From: a bacterium
GTDB lineage: Bacteria > Chloroflexota > Dormibacteria > Aeolococcales > Bog-877
NCBI GenBank assembly: GCA_021844355.1
Contig: JAKBTP010000224.1
Location: forward strand, 6,577-17,447
DNA length: 10,871 nt
Direction of reading: 5' to 3'
The position numbers and the translations under genes were made by a program. The notes below the pieces were generated by a model. That model did not search any database, was not told the DNA's origin, and was given only the letters and a program-made list of their open reading frames with translations. Below, one piece after another: positions 1 through 6,223 of the stretch (positions within the stretch are counted from its first letter, which is position 1; each line of letters opens with the position of its first letter).

Positions 1-816
1 GCGGCACGGATGGGACTGACCGTCACCGCGTTCGATCGCGAAGTGCTGGAGGCCCTAGCCGCTGCCGGTGGCCGGCTCGGAAGACGGGTGGCCGCCCATC
101 TCAAGGTCGACACCGGGATGAGCCGGCTGGGCGTCCCCCCGGAGGGGGTGCGCCACCTGCTGGACTTCGCGGCTGACGCGGTGGACCTCGAGGGGATCTA
201 CACCCACCTGCGCAAGGGGGAGGACCCGGTCGCCTCCGAGGTCCAGCTGCAGCGCTTCCAAAGGGCCCTGGAGGCGGCTCGTGGCGGGCCGTTCCGGCTC
301 CGCCACGTCGCCAGCTCGTCCGGCTGGGTCACGCGGCCGGACGCCCGCTTCGACATGGTGCGGCTGGGCGGTGAGCTTCTGGGGCTGCGGACCGCCGACG
401 GGCGCCGCCGGCGTCCGGTGCTGGCCTTCAAGACCACCGTCGCCCAGGTCCGCTGGGTGGAGGAAGGAGAGTACGTGGGCTACGGGGACCGCTTCCGAGC
501 CAGCCGGCGCTCGCTGATCGCGACCATCCCGGTGGGGTACGGCGACGGCTTCCGGAGAGGCCCAGCCACCTGGGGGTCGGTTCTCATCCGCGGTGAGGAG
601 CAGCCCCTGGCCGGAGATGTGTGCATGGACATGGCCATGGTGGACGTGACCGCGGACCCGCAGGTGGCTCGGGGCGATGAGGTGGTGCTGATCGGGAGGC
701 AGGAGGGTGCGGAGCTGACCGTCGAGGATGTCGCCGACCGGCTCCAGGTCCTCAATTACGAGCTGGTGACCCAGATACTCCCCAGGGTTCCCCGGGAGCC
801 GCGCTGGGGGGATTGA
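1..816 (+). CDS. alr: Alanine racemase, C-terminal part (5' end cut by window)
   Basis: PLP-dependent interconversion of L- and D-alanine in the cytoplasm, supplying D-alanine for peptidoglycan. The frame is open from base 1 (Ala-Ala-Arg before the Met at 10), so that ATG is internal and the true start lies upstream. The first third, including the PLP-binding lysine motif, is missing: about 271 codons remain of a usual 370-390. Visible hallmarks, counting from the Met at 10: the LKVDTGMSRLG motif near residue 31, FDMVRLG near 114 (Arg of the PLP pyridine contact region), the catalytic tyrosine in GYGDGF (Tyr177, codon 538-540), and the VCMDM motif near 204 of the C-terminal beta domain. The segment after THL (RKGEDP) and GGELLGL differ from the commoner HFA.AD and GIALYG wording, but no key residue in view is lost. 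Ends 25 bases before thiES. In actinobacteria alr often precedes the tsaE-tsaB-rimI-tsaD block, as it does here apart from the thi genes. Confidence 0.95.
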   Translation, partial: AARMGLTVTAFDREVLEALAAAGGRLGRRVAAHLKVDTGMSRLGVPPEGVRHLLDFAADAVDLEGIYTHLRKGEDPVASEVQLQRFQRALEAARGGPFRLRHVASSSGWVTRPDARFDMVRLGGELLGLRTADGRRRRPVLAFKTTVAQVRWVEEGEYVGYGDRFRASRRSLIATIPVGYGDGFRRGPATWGSVLIRGEEQPLAGDVCMDMAMVDVTADPQVARGDEVVLIGRQEGAELTVEDVADRLQVLNYELVTQILPRVPREPRWGD

Positions 817-829
817 TCTCACCTCCGCC

Positions 830-841
830 TAGAATGGGGCA
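830..841 (+). promoter_or_regulatory. Possible -10 box for leaderless thiES transcription
   Basis: TAGAAT (830-835, 5 of 6 matches to TATAAT) is followed by six bases and then the GTG at 842. This TANNNT-N6-RTG arrangement is typical of leaderless genes in GC-rich bacteria. No purine-rich ribosome binding site stands at a usual distance before this GTG. No convincing -35 box is seen 16-18 bases upstream (TTGATC at 813-818 is only 11 bases away). The proposal is inference; the alternative is read-through from alr. Confidence 0.4.
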
Positions 842-1720
842 GTGACCGTGGGCGACTTGGAGGTGGAGGCGGCGCTCGGACCGGAGCAGCTGCGCACCCG
901 GCTGAGGGCCTCCCGGCTCTATGTGGTCACCGACGATCTCACCCCCCTGGAGAAGTTGCCGGACCTGGTCCAGGCGGCGGTGGCCGGGGGTGCCGACCTC
1001 GTGCAGCTGCGTCGCAAGCGTGAGCCCTGGGCAGAGCTGGTGGAGCTGGCCCGATCTCTCCAGGAGATCTGCCGCCGTGGGGGGGGCATCTTCCTGGTCA
1101 ACGACCACGTCGACCTGGCCCTGGCAGCCCAGGCGGACGGCGTGCACCTGGGTCAGGGTGACGTGGCCGTCCAGGAGGCCAGGGAGCGGCTCGGGGATCG
1201 GCCGTTGATCGGACTCTCCACCCACACTCCCGACCAGGCCCTCAAGGCCCAACTGCTTCCTCTGGACTACATCGCCGCCGGGCCGGTGCGGGCGACTCCG
1301 ACCAAGCCCGACAGCGTCGAGGTGGGGTTCCAGCAGGTCACGGCCGCCGCGCTGGTCTCCCGGGTACCGGTGGTGGCCATCGGGGGACTCGACGAGGGTG
1401 CCTCGGCAATCGAGGCGGGAGCCGACCTGGTCGCCGTTGTGCGTGCCGTCTGCGCGGCTCCAGACCCTCGGCTGGCCGCTTCCAAGCTACGCCAGGAGGC
1501 GGCGGCGGCCACGCCGTGGCGCTGGATCAGGTTGAACGGCGAGCCCCGCAAGTCACCGCCGGGCGAGACGGTGCTGGAGCTCTTGGCCCGCCTGGGGGTG
1601 GAGCCCGCCGGGGTCGCGGTGGAGGTCGATGGCCGGATAGTCCCGCGGGAGCGCCTGGCAGCCGAGCTGGTTTCCGAGGGGTCCGCGCTTGAGGTGGTGC
1701 ATTTCGTGGGAGGAGGGTGA
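842..1720 (+). CDS. thiES: Fused thiamine-phosphate synthase (ThiE) - sulfur carrier protein (ThiS)
   Basis: One 292-residue reading frame with two thiamine-biosynthesis domains. Residues about 23-220 are ThiE, a TIM barrel that joins HMP-pyrophosphate and thiazole phosphate to thiamine phosphate: YVVTDD, VQLRRK, LVNDHVDLA with DGVHLGQGD, IGLSTHT, GPVRATPTKP and VVAIGGL are the expected substrate, Mg and phosphate-loop motifs. Residues about 226-292 are ThiS, a ubiquitin-like fold (WIRLNGEP, ETVLELLARLG, then GSALEVVHFVGGG) ending in the glycines that ThiF adenylates and that carry the thiocarboxylate for ThiG. An Ala-rich linker (QEAAAATP) joins them. ThiS is normally a free protein of about 66 residues. 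No in-frame start codon lies at ribosome-binding distance near the junction, so a single polypeptide is likely. GTG at 842 is chosen for its possible leaderless context; GTG 848 is an alternative. Overlaps neither neighbour; thiG starts one base after the stop. Confidence 0.93.
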   Translation: MTVGDLEVEAALGPEQLRTRLRASRLYVVTDDLTPLEKLPDLVQAAVAGGADLVQLRRKREPWAELVELARSLQEICRRGGGIFLVNDHVDLALAAQADGVHLGQGDVAVQEARERLGDRPLIGLSTHTPDQALKAQLLPLDYIAAGPVRATPTKPDSVEVGFQQVTAAALVSRVPVVAIGGLDEGASAIEAGADLVAVVRAVCAAPDPRLAASKLRQEAAAATPWRWIRLNGEPRKSPPGETVLELLARLGVEPAGVAVEVDGRIVPRERLAAELVSEGSALEVVHFVGGG

Positions 1721-1721
1721 G

Positions 1722-2513
1722 GTGGAAGAAGGGGATAGGCTGCACCTGGGGTCCGCCACGCTGCGCTCGCGCCTCATCCATGGGACCGGAAAGTTTCCCT
1801 CGGCGGAGCTGCTGGCCCAGGCGATCGCCGCCTCCGAGGCGGAGATGATCACTCTCGCCGTCCGCCGCCTCCACCTCGATGGCGATCGGAGGTCGGAGCT
1901 GGAGGGGCTGGACCTCTCGCGCTATCACCTCCTGCCCAACACCGCCGGTGCCCGCTCCGCCGAGGAGGCCATCCGCCTCGCGCATCTGGCCCGAGCTGCG
2001 GGGCTCTCGGACTTCATCAAGGTGGAGGTGGTGGGGCACGAAGCCACCCTCTTGCCAGACCCGCTGGCCACCTTCGAGGCCACCTCCAGGCTGGTGGCGG
2101 AGGGTTACACGGTCCTTCCATACACCAGCGACGACGTGGCGCTGGCGTTGCGGCTGGCTGAGGCGGGGGCGGCCGCGGTGATGCCCGGAGCGGCGCCCAT
2201 CGGCTCCACCCTGGGGGTGCTGAACCCCCACAACATCCGTCTCATCATCCAGGAATGCCCTGTGCCGGTGATCGTGGACGCCGGCCTCGGCTCGCCATCC
2301 GATGCGCTTCGGGTCATGGAGTGGGGCGCGGCCGGAGTCCTGGTCAACACCGGGATCGCCCGGGCCAAGGATCCGGTGGGGATGGCGAGGGCCTTCGCGG
2401 CCGCGGTGGAGGTCGGGCGCCTGGCCCACCGGGCCGGACTGGCCGGGGAGTCGGGAGAGGCGCGCCACGGTTACGGCGCGAGCTCGCCCACCGCTGGACT
2501 GCCGGTTGGCTGA
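1722..2513 (+). CDS. thiG: Thiazole synthase
   Basis: Makes the thiazole phosphate of thiamine from 1-deoxy-D-xylulose 5-phosphate, the glycine-derived imine and sulfur delivered by ThiS thiocarboxylate; cytoplasmic (beta/alpha) barrel. With the GTG at 1722 the protein is 263 residues, the usual ThiG length. Seen in order: HGTGKFPS near the N-terminus, MITLAVRR, LLPNTAGARSAEEA, FIKVEVVG (the lysine expected to form the imine with the sugar phosphate), TLLPDP, VLPYTSDD, MPGAAPIGSTLGVLNPHNIR, VIVDAGLGSPSDA, and a C-terminal ASSPTAGL as in other ThiG proteins. The open frame extends upstream to a TTG at 1689, but AGGAGG (1711-1716) stands five bases before GTG 1722 and typical ThiG proteins begin here. 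This ribosome binding site overlaps the Gly codons and stop of thiES, so the two products are probably translationally coupled, sensible because ThiG binds the ThiS domain. ThiF and ThiO/ThiH are not in the window. Confidence 0.96.
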   Translation: MEEGDRLHLGSATLRSRLIHGTGKFPSAELLAQAIAASEAEMITLAVRRLHLDGDRRSELEGLDLSRYHLLPNTAGARSAEEAIRLAHLARAAGLSDFIKVEVVGHEATLLPDPLATFEATSRLVAEGYTVLPYTSDDVALALRLAEAGAAAVMPGAAPIGSTLGVLNPHNIRLIIQECPVPVIVDAGLGSPSDALRVMEWGAAGVLVNTGIARAKDPVGMARAFAAAVEVGRLAHRAGLAGESGEARHGYGASSPTAGLPVG

Positions 2514-2559
2514 ACGGCGCACGCCCCGCCCTCGGCCGGATCAGCGGGGATGGGCACCG

Positions 2560-3534
2560 GTGGGTGGCCGCCGTCTCAGCGCCCTGGGGGAGACGAGCGT
2601 GCTGGCGGCCCTTGTGGAGCTGGCCGCCGGAGATGGGAGGCTGGCGATCGGACCCGGCGATGACGCTGCGGTGTGGGAGCTCGGGGGACGAGCGATGGCC
2701 ATCACCACGGACTCGCTGGTGGAGAGGGTTGACTTTCTTCGCTCCTTCCAGACACCCTGGGAGGTGGGGCTCAAGGCCTGGGGTGCCGCCGCCTCGGATC
2801 TGGCGGCGATGGGCTTCGGGGTCGATTTCGGGGTGGCCTGCCTGATCTGTTCTCCTGACACCTTCGAGGGGACTGTTCTCGACATTCAGGCAGGGATGGT
2901 AGAGGCGGCCAGCCGGGACGGGGCCCTGCTGGCCGGGGGGGACGTCAGCTCCACGGACGGCCCGCTGACGATCGCCGTGACGGTTGTGGGTAGCGGTCCG
3001 TCGGGTCAGGCGGTGCGCCTGGGGGGCGCCCAGCCCGGCGACACGGTGGCGGTCACCGGGAGCCTGGGCGGAGCCGCGGCCGCCCTGCGTCTCCTGGAGA
3101 GTGGGAGGGTCCCGCCGGAGCCGTGGCGCCGTCGCCTGGTGGCCCCCCTTCCGCGGCTGGCCGAGGGTCGATGGCTGCGGACCGCTGGTGCCCACGCCAT
3201 GACCGACCTGAGTGATGGGCTCCTGGTCGACGCCGCCCGGGTGGCCAAGGCCAGCTCCTGCCGTTTGGAGCTCTGGGCCGACCACCTGCCGCTGGAGAGC
3301 GAGCTGGAGCACTTCTTCCCCGGGGGATCGCTCCCGCTGGGCGCCGCGGGAGGTGAGGACTACGAGCTTCTCGCCTGCCTCCCCGAGCCGGCGGCGCGGG
3401 CACTTGGTTCATTCTCGGGTGATACCCGCATCTCCGTTGTCGGGCGGGTGTCCGAAGGGGAAGGCGTGCGCCTCATGGAGCGCCCCGACGGGCCGGAGGT
3501 GGCGCTGCCGGCCCAGGGCTTCCGGCACTTCTAG
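2560..3534 (+). CDS. thiL: Thiamine-monophosphate kinase
   Basis: ATP-dependent phosphorylation of thiamine monophosphate to thiamine pyrophosphate, the last pathway step. AIR-synthase/PurM-like fold. With GTG 2560 the protein is 324 residues, normal for ThiL. Motifs: LGETSVLAAL near the N-terminus; GPGDDAAVW with Asp34-Asp35 (Mg/ATP binding); ITTDSLVERVDFL; AASDLAAMG; LAGGDVSSTDGPLTIAVTVVG; VTGSLGG; AMTDLSDGLLVDAARVA; and GAAGGEDYELL in the C-terminal half. The open frame continues upstream across the end of thiG without family similarity. GTG 2560 has GGGGA (2546-2550) nine bases upstream and leaves eight residues before the conserved LGE, as in other ThiL proteins. It follows thiG by 46 bases and precedes tsaE by 8, so it probably links the thi and tsa genes in one transcript. 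Confidence 0.94.
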   Translation: MGGRRLSALGETSVLAALVELAAGDGRLAIGPGDDAAVWELGGRAMAITTDSLVERVDFLRSFQTPWEVGLKAWGAAASDLAAMGFGVDFGVACLICSPDTFEGTVLDIQAGMVEAASRDGALLAGGDVSSTDGPLTIAVTVVGSGPSGQAVRLGGAQPGDTVAVTGSLGGAAAALRLLESGRVPPEPWRRRLVAPLPRLAEGRWLRTAGAHAMTDLSDGLLVDAARVAKASSCRLELWADHLPLESELEHFFPGGSLPLGAAGGEDYELLACLPEPAARALGSFSGDTRISVVGRVSEGEGVRLMERPDGPEVALPAQGFRHF

Positions 3535-3542
3535 GGACACTC

Positions 3543-3986
3543 ATGGAAGAGATCCAGCTCTTCTCCGACGGCCCCGAGGAGACCCGAGCGGTGGGAGCCC
3601 GGTTGGGCAACTGGCTGCGTCCGGGCGACTGCCTGGCCCTTGTGGGCCAGCTGGGGGCTGGCAAGACGACCCTGGTCCAGGGGATCGTCGCCGGCGCCGG
3701 GGGTGACCAGGATGTCCGCAGCCCCACCTTCCTCCTTCACTCCATCCACCCGGGAAGGGTGACCATCCACCACCTGGACCTGTACCGCCTGCCGGACGGA
3801 GTCGACCTGGTCTCCCTCGGGCTGGACGAGCACCTGGAGGATGGAGCGGCGGTGGTGGAGTGGGGCGAGCGGGCGAGCCCTGGCTGGTACACGGGCGAGG
3901 TGGAGATCGCCATCCTGGGGGAGCTGCGTCGCCGCATTCTGCTGCGCCTGCCGACGGAGCGTGCCCGGGAGTTCGGAGGTGGCTGA
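3543..3986 (+). CDS. tsaE: tRNA t6A biosynthesis ATPase TsaE
   Basis: Small P-loop ATPase that works with TsaB and TsaD to form N6-threonylcarbamoyladenosine at position 37 of ANN-decoding tRNAs, in the cytoplasm. 147 residues, normal length. Walker A is GQLGAGKTT with Lys41; SPTFLLH (switch-like segment), HLDLYRL and VVEWGERA are the characteristic TsaE motifs in the expected order. ATG 3543 has AGGGA (3533-3537) five bases upstream, overlapping the thiL stop. The C-terminal eight bases overlap the start of tsaB in another frame. TsaC/Sua5, which makes the threonylcarbamoyl-AMP substrate, is not in the window. Confidence 0.95.
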   Translation: MEEIQLFSDGPEETRAVGARLGNWLRPGDCLALVGQLGAGKTTLVQGIVAGAGGDQDVRSPTFLLHSIHPGRVTIHHLDLYRLPDGVDLVSLGLDEHLEDGAAVVEWGERASPGWYTGEVEIAILGELRRRILLRLPTERAREFGGG

Positions 3987-4605
3987 GCTCGTGCTGGACA
4001 CCTCGGTCCGGGGCGCGGGGCTGGTCCTGCTCTCCGAGGGAGGCACAGTCGTGGGGCTCAGGGCCGTGGCTGGGGGCGCCGCCTCCCTCCAGGAATCCCT
4101 CAGCGATCTCCTCGCGGCGCCAGCCCCTCCCGTGTCTTCGGTGCTGGTGGCCTGCGGCCCCGGGTCCTACATCGGAGTCCGGTCGGGGCTGGCGGCCGGG
4201 CTCGGGTTCGCCCAGGGCCGGGGCATACCGATCCACCTGGTCGGTAGTCTGCGGGTGGTGGCCGAGACCGTGGACCCGGTGGAGGCGCGGGCTTTGGTCC
4301 TGCGCAGCGCCGGGCGCGGCGGCATTCTTTGTCAGCTATTCGCGGTTGCGGACCGGGGCTGGACGGCGGAAGGTCCCAGCCAGCTGCTGAGCCGGGACCA
4401 GGACATCCCTCGATCCTGGCTGGACGGCTCGGGGATCGTCGACCCGGACGGCGTGATGCCGGCCGGTGCCGACCGGCGGCGACTGCTCCCGGTCCGCGGC
4501 TTGGACCGGGCCCTCGCCCGCCTCGCAGCCGCGGCGGAGGGGCCTGGGGTGCCGTACGATCAGGTCAGCGCCGATTACGCGGTCCGAGTGGGAGCCGAGC
4601 GGTGA
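3979..4605 (+). CDS. tsaB: tRNA t6A biosynthesis protein TsaB (TsaD-like, non-catalytic partner)
   Basis: ASKHA-fold protein that dimerises with TsaD and recruits TsaE in t6A synthesis. The GTG at 3979 gives 208 residues beginning MAELVLDTS, the usual position of the LDTS phosphate loop; GGGAG (3967-3971) lies seven bases upstream. The frame stays open upstream to 3841, but that part has no family similarity and overlaps tsaE fully. The signature GPGSYIGVRSGLAAGLGFAQG and the SAGRGGILCQLF segment match TsaB. The protein is somewhat short: the R.HSE.LLP helix after the LDTS loop is reduced to a weakly similar stretch (AASLQESLSDLL), and the following segment is compressed. Starts 8 bases inside tsaE; its stop overlaps the rimI start (GTGA). 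Confidence 0.9.
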   Translation: MAELVLDTSVRGAGLVLLSEGGTVVGLRAVAGGAASLQESLSDLLAAPAPPVSSVLVACGPGSYIGVRSGLAAGLGFAQGRGIPIHLVGSLRVVAETVDPVEARALVLRSAGRGGILCQLFAVADRGWTAEGPSQLLSRDQDIPRSWLDGSGIVDPDGVMPAGADRRRLLPVRGLDRALARLAAAAEGPGVPYDQVSADYAVRVGAER

Positions 4606-5159
4606 TCCTGATATCCCAGCGCCTGCGGTTGGCCCCGATGCAGATCCAGGACATCCCCGACGTCCGCGCGATTGAGATCGACGTCTTCCCGTCTCCCTGG
4701 CCCGGGAACGCCTACCACCGAGAGCTGACGGGCAACCGCTCGGCCCACTACCAGTGCCTCTGGAGGGAGGACCAGATTGCCGCCTACGGGGGCCTCTGGG
4801 TGGTGGGCGAGGAGGCTCACGTGACCACCATCGGGGTTCGCCGCTCGGAGCAGGGACGAGGCGTGGGGCGGACGATGTTCTGTGCGCTGGTGAACCGGGC
4901 CTACGAGCTGGGCGCCAACTTCATCAGCCTGGAGGTGCGCCCCAGCAACGAGGTGGCCATCCACCTGTACGACAGCTTTGGGTTCCGGATCCTGGGCCGG
5001 CGGCGGGGGTACTACACGGACAACGGGGAGGACGCGCTCGTCATGTGGTCGGACCTCATCCATGCTCCCCACTTCAAGGCCCACTTCCTGCAGGTCGCCG
5101 GGGCGCTCGAGGCCGAGGGGCTGGGCCCGCTTCCGGATCCGGGGTGGCCCGGCCGGTGA
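4602..5159 (+). CDS. rimI: Ribosomal-protein alanine N-acetyltransferase family (RimI, GNAT)
   Basis: GNAT acetyltransferase expected to acetylate protein N-terminal amino groups (ribosomal protein S18 in enterobacteria; broader targets in some actinobacteria). 185 residues from GTG 4602. The acetyl-CoA motif is QGRGVG at 84-89 after the beta-4 strand THVTTIGV-like segment (residues 73-79). The putative catalytic pair is Glu111 (SLEVRPSN) and Tyr123 (IHLYDSFGF). The N-terminal FPSPWP at 29-34 is the RimI-type substrate loop. About 35 residues beyond the GNAT core (after MWSDLIHAP) form an unassigned extension. The start overlaps the tsaB stop as GTGA, with GGGAG (4590-4594) seven bases upstream; an in-frame ATG at 4638 is a less likely alternative because it lacks that coupling. 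Sits between tsaB and tsaD, the usual place in actinobacteria. Confidence 0.9.
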   Translation: MILISQRLRLAPMQIQDIPDVRAIEIDVFPSPWPGNAYHRELTGNRSAHYQCLWREDQIAAYGGLWVVGEEAHVTTIGVRRSEQGRGVGRTMFCALVNRAYELGANFISLEVRPSNEVAIHLYDSFGFRILGRRRGYYTDNGEDALVMWSDLIHAPHFKAHFLQVAGALEAEGLGPLPDPGWPGR

Positions 5160-6154
5160 GGCTGCTGGCGATCGAGACCTCCTGCGACGAGACGGCCGCG
5201 GCCGTCGTCGAGTCGGACTGGACCGTCCGCTCCTCGGTGGTGGCCTCACAGGCTGGGGCTCACGCCCGTTATGGCGGGGTGGTGCCGGAGCTGGCTGCCC
5301 GGATGCACCTGGAGCGGCTTGGGGGGGTGGTCGAGCAGGCCCTGGAGCCGGTTGCCGGTGGCCTCCGGGGGGTGGACGGGATCGCGGTCACCAGGGGGCC
5401 GGGGCTGGTCGGCTGCCTGGCGGTGGGGGTGAGCTACGCCCAGGGACTCGCCCTGGCCACCGGTCTTCCCCTGGTGGGGGTGAACCACATGACCGGGCAC
5501 GTGCTGGCGGCCAAACTCGCCGAGCCTGACCTGGAGCCACCCTTCGTGGCCCTGGTGGTAAGCGGGGGGCACACCGACCTCATCCACTACCGGGCTGACG
5601 ATGACGTGGCCCTGATGGGTGCCACCCGCGACGACGCGGCCGGAGAGGCCTTCGACAAGGTGGCGCGGATGCTGGGGCTGGCCTACCCCGGCGGCCCGGA
5701 GATCGACAGGGCCGCGGGCTCCGGCGACCCCGGACGGTACCGCCTGCCGCGGCCTCTGTTGCCCGACTTCAACTTCTCCTTCAGCGGGCTGAAGACAGCC
5801 GTCCTCTACCTGCTGCGCGGGCTGGACCCCAAGGATCCCGAAGTGGTGGCGGACGTGGCGGCCGGTTTCCGCCTCGCCGTGGTGGAGACGCTGGTCGCCC
5901 AGTTGGAAGCCGCGGCGGAGAGCGCCGGTGTCTCCCAGGTGGTGGTGGCAGGAGGAGTCGCCAGCAACGCCCTCCTGCGGGAAACGGTGCGCGAGCGCTT
6001 CGCCAAGGTGGCCAGGGTGGTGATTCCGGCCCCCTCCCTCTGCACCGACAACGCCGCCATGATCGGGGCCGCCGGCCTGGTCCGCTCCAGCCTGCGGGGC
6101 TTCGACAGCGAGCCCTTGGACGCCGAGCCGGGGCTCAGGGCGTACGCGGCCTGA
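5156..6154 (+). CDS. tsaD: tRNA N6-adenosine threonylcarbamoyltransferase TsaD
   Basis: Catalytic subunit that transfers the threonylcarbamoyl group from TC-AMP to A37 of tRNA. 332 residues, near full family length, starting MRLLAIETSCDET at a GTG that overlaps the rimI stop (GTGA). The long open frame upstream of 5156 has no TsaD similarity and belongs to the rimI region. Metal-binding His111 and His115 are in NHMTGH, and Asp298 in CTDNAAMIG. VVPELAARMHLE, VVSGGHTDL, GEAFDKVARMLGL, PGGPEID, NFSFSGLKTA and VVAGGVASNALLRE are all intact. Last gene of the tsaE-tsaB-rimI-tsaD block; the next gene has its own promoter 8 bases after the stop. Confidence 0.97.
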   Translation: MRLLAIETSCDETAAAVVESDWTVRSSVVASQAGAHARYGGVVPELAARMHLERLGGVVEQALEPVAGGLRGVDGIAVTRGPGLVGCLAVGVSYAQGLALATGLPLVGVNHMTGHVLAAKLAEPDLEPPFVALVVSGGHTDLIHYRADDDVALMGATRDDAAGEAFDKVARMLGLAYPGGPEIDRAAGSGDPGRYRLPRPLLPDFNFSFSGLKTAVLYLLRGLDPKDPEVVADVAAGFRLAVVETLVAQLEAAAESAGVSQVVVAGGVASNALLRETVRERFAKVARVVIPAPSLCTDNAAMIGAAGLVRSSLRGFDSEPLDAEPGLRAYAA

Positions 6155-6161
6155 TCTCCAA

Positions 6162-6190
6162 TTGACGTCGGATCCTTTGCCGCCTAAGCT
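6162..6190 (+). promoter_or_regulatory. Predicted sigma-70-type promoter of the acyl-CoA synthetase gene
   Basis: TTGACG (6162-6167, 5 of 6 to TTGACA) and TAAGCT (6185-6190, TANNNT) are separated by exactly 17 bases, in the gap just after the tsaD stop. The expected start point is near 6197, giving a leader of about 27 bases that includes the ribosome binding site. This suggests the synthetase is transcribed independently of tsaD. Confidence 0.6.
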
Positions 6191-6210
6191 CGGCCCAGCG
6201 TCCGTGGGTT

Positions 6211-6217
6211 GGGAGGT
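6211..6217 (+). promoter_or_regulatory. Ribosome binding site deciding the GTG start at 6224
   Basis: GGGAGGT at 6211-6217 lies six bases before GTG 6224. The frame also opens at a TTG at 6209, but that codon overlaps this site and has nothing comparable upstream, so 6224 is preferred. Confidence 0.65.
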
Positions 6218-6223
6218 GCCAGG

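Noticed and set aside
817..841. Possible TPP riboswitch before the thiamine genes
   Set aside because: The gap is only 25 bases, far too short for a TPP aptamer, and no CTGAGA-type core is seen there.
2302..2559. N-terminal extension of the thiL frame into thiG
   Set aside because: The extended residues are Arg/Pro/Gly-rich and unlike ThiL; GTG 2560 with a ribosome binding site gives the normal protein length.
3841..3978. N-terminal extension of the tsaB frame
   Set aside because: It overlaps tsaE completely and shows no TsaB similarity; the LDTS loop belongs a few residues from the start.
4754..5155. N-terminal extension of the tsaD frame through rimI
   Set aside because: The extension is a frame shadow of rimI; TsaD proteins start at the LAIETSCDET segment.
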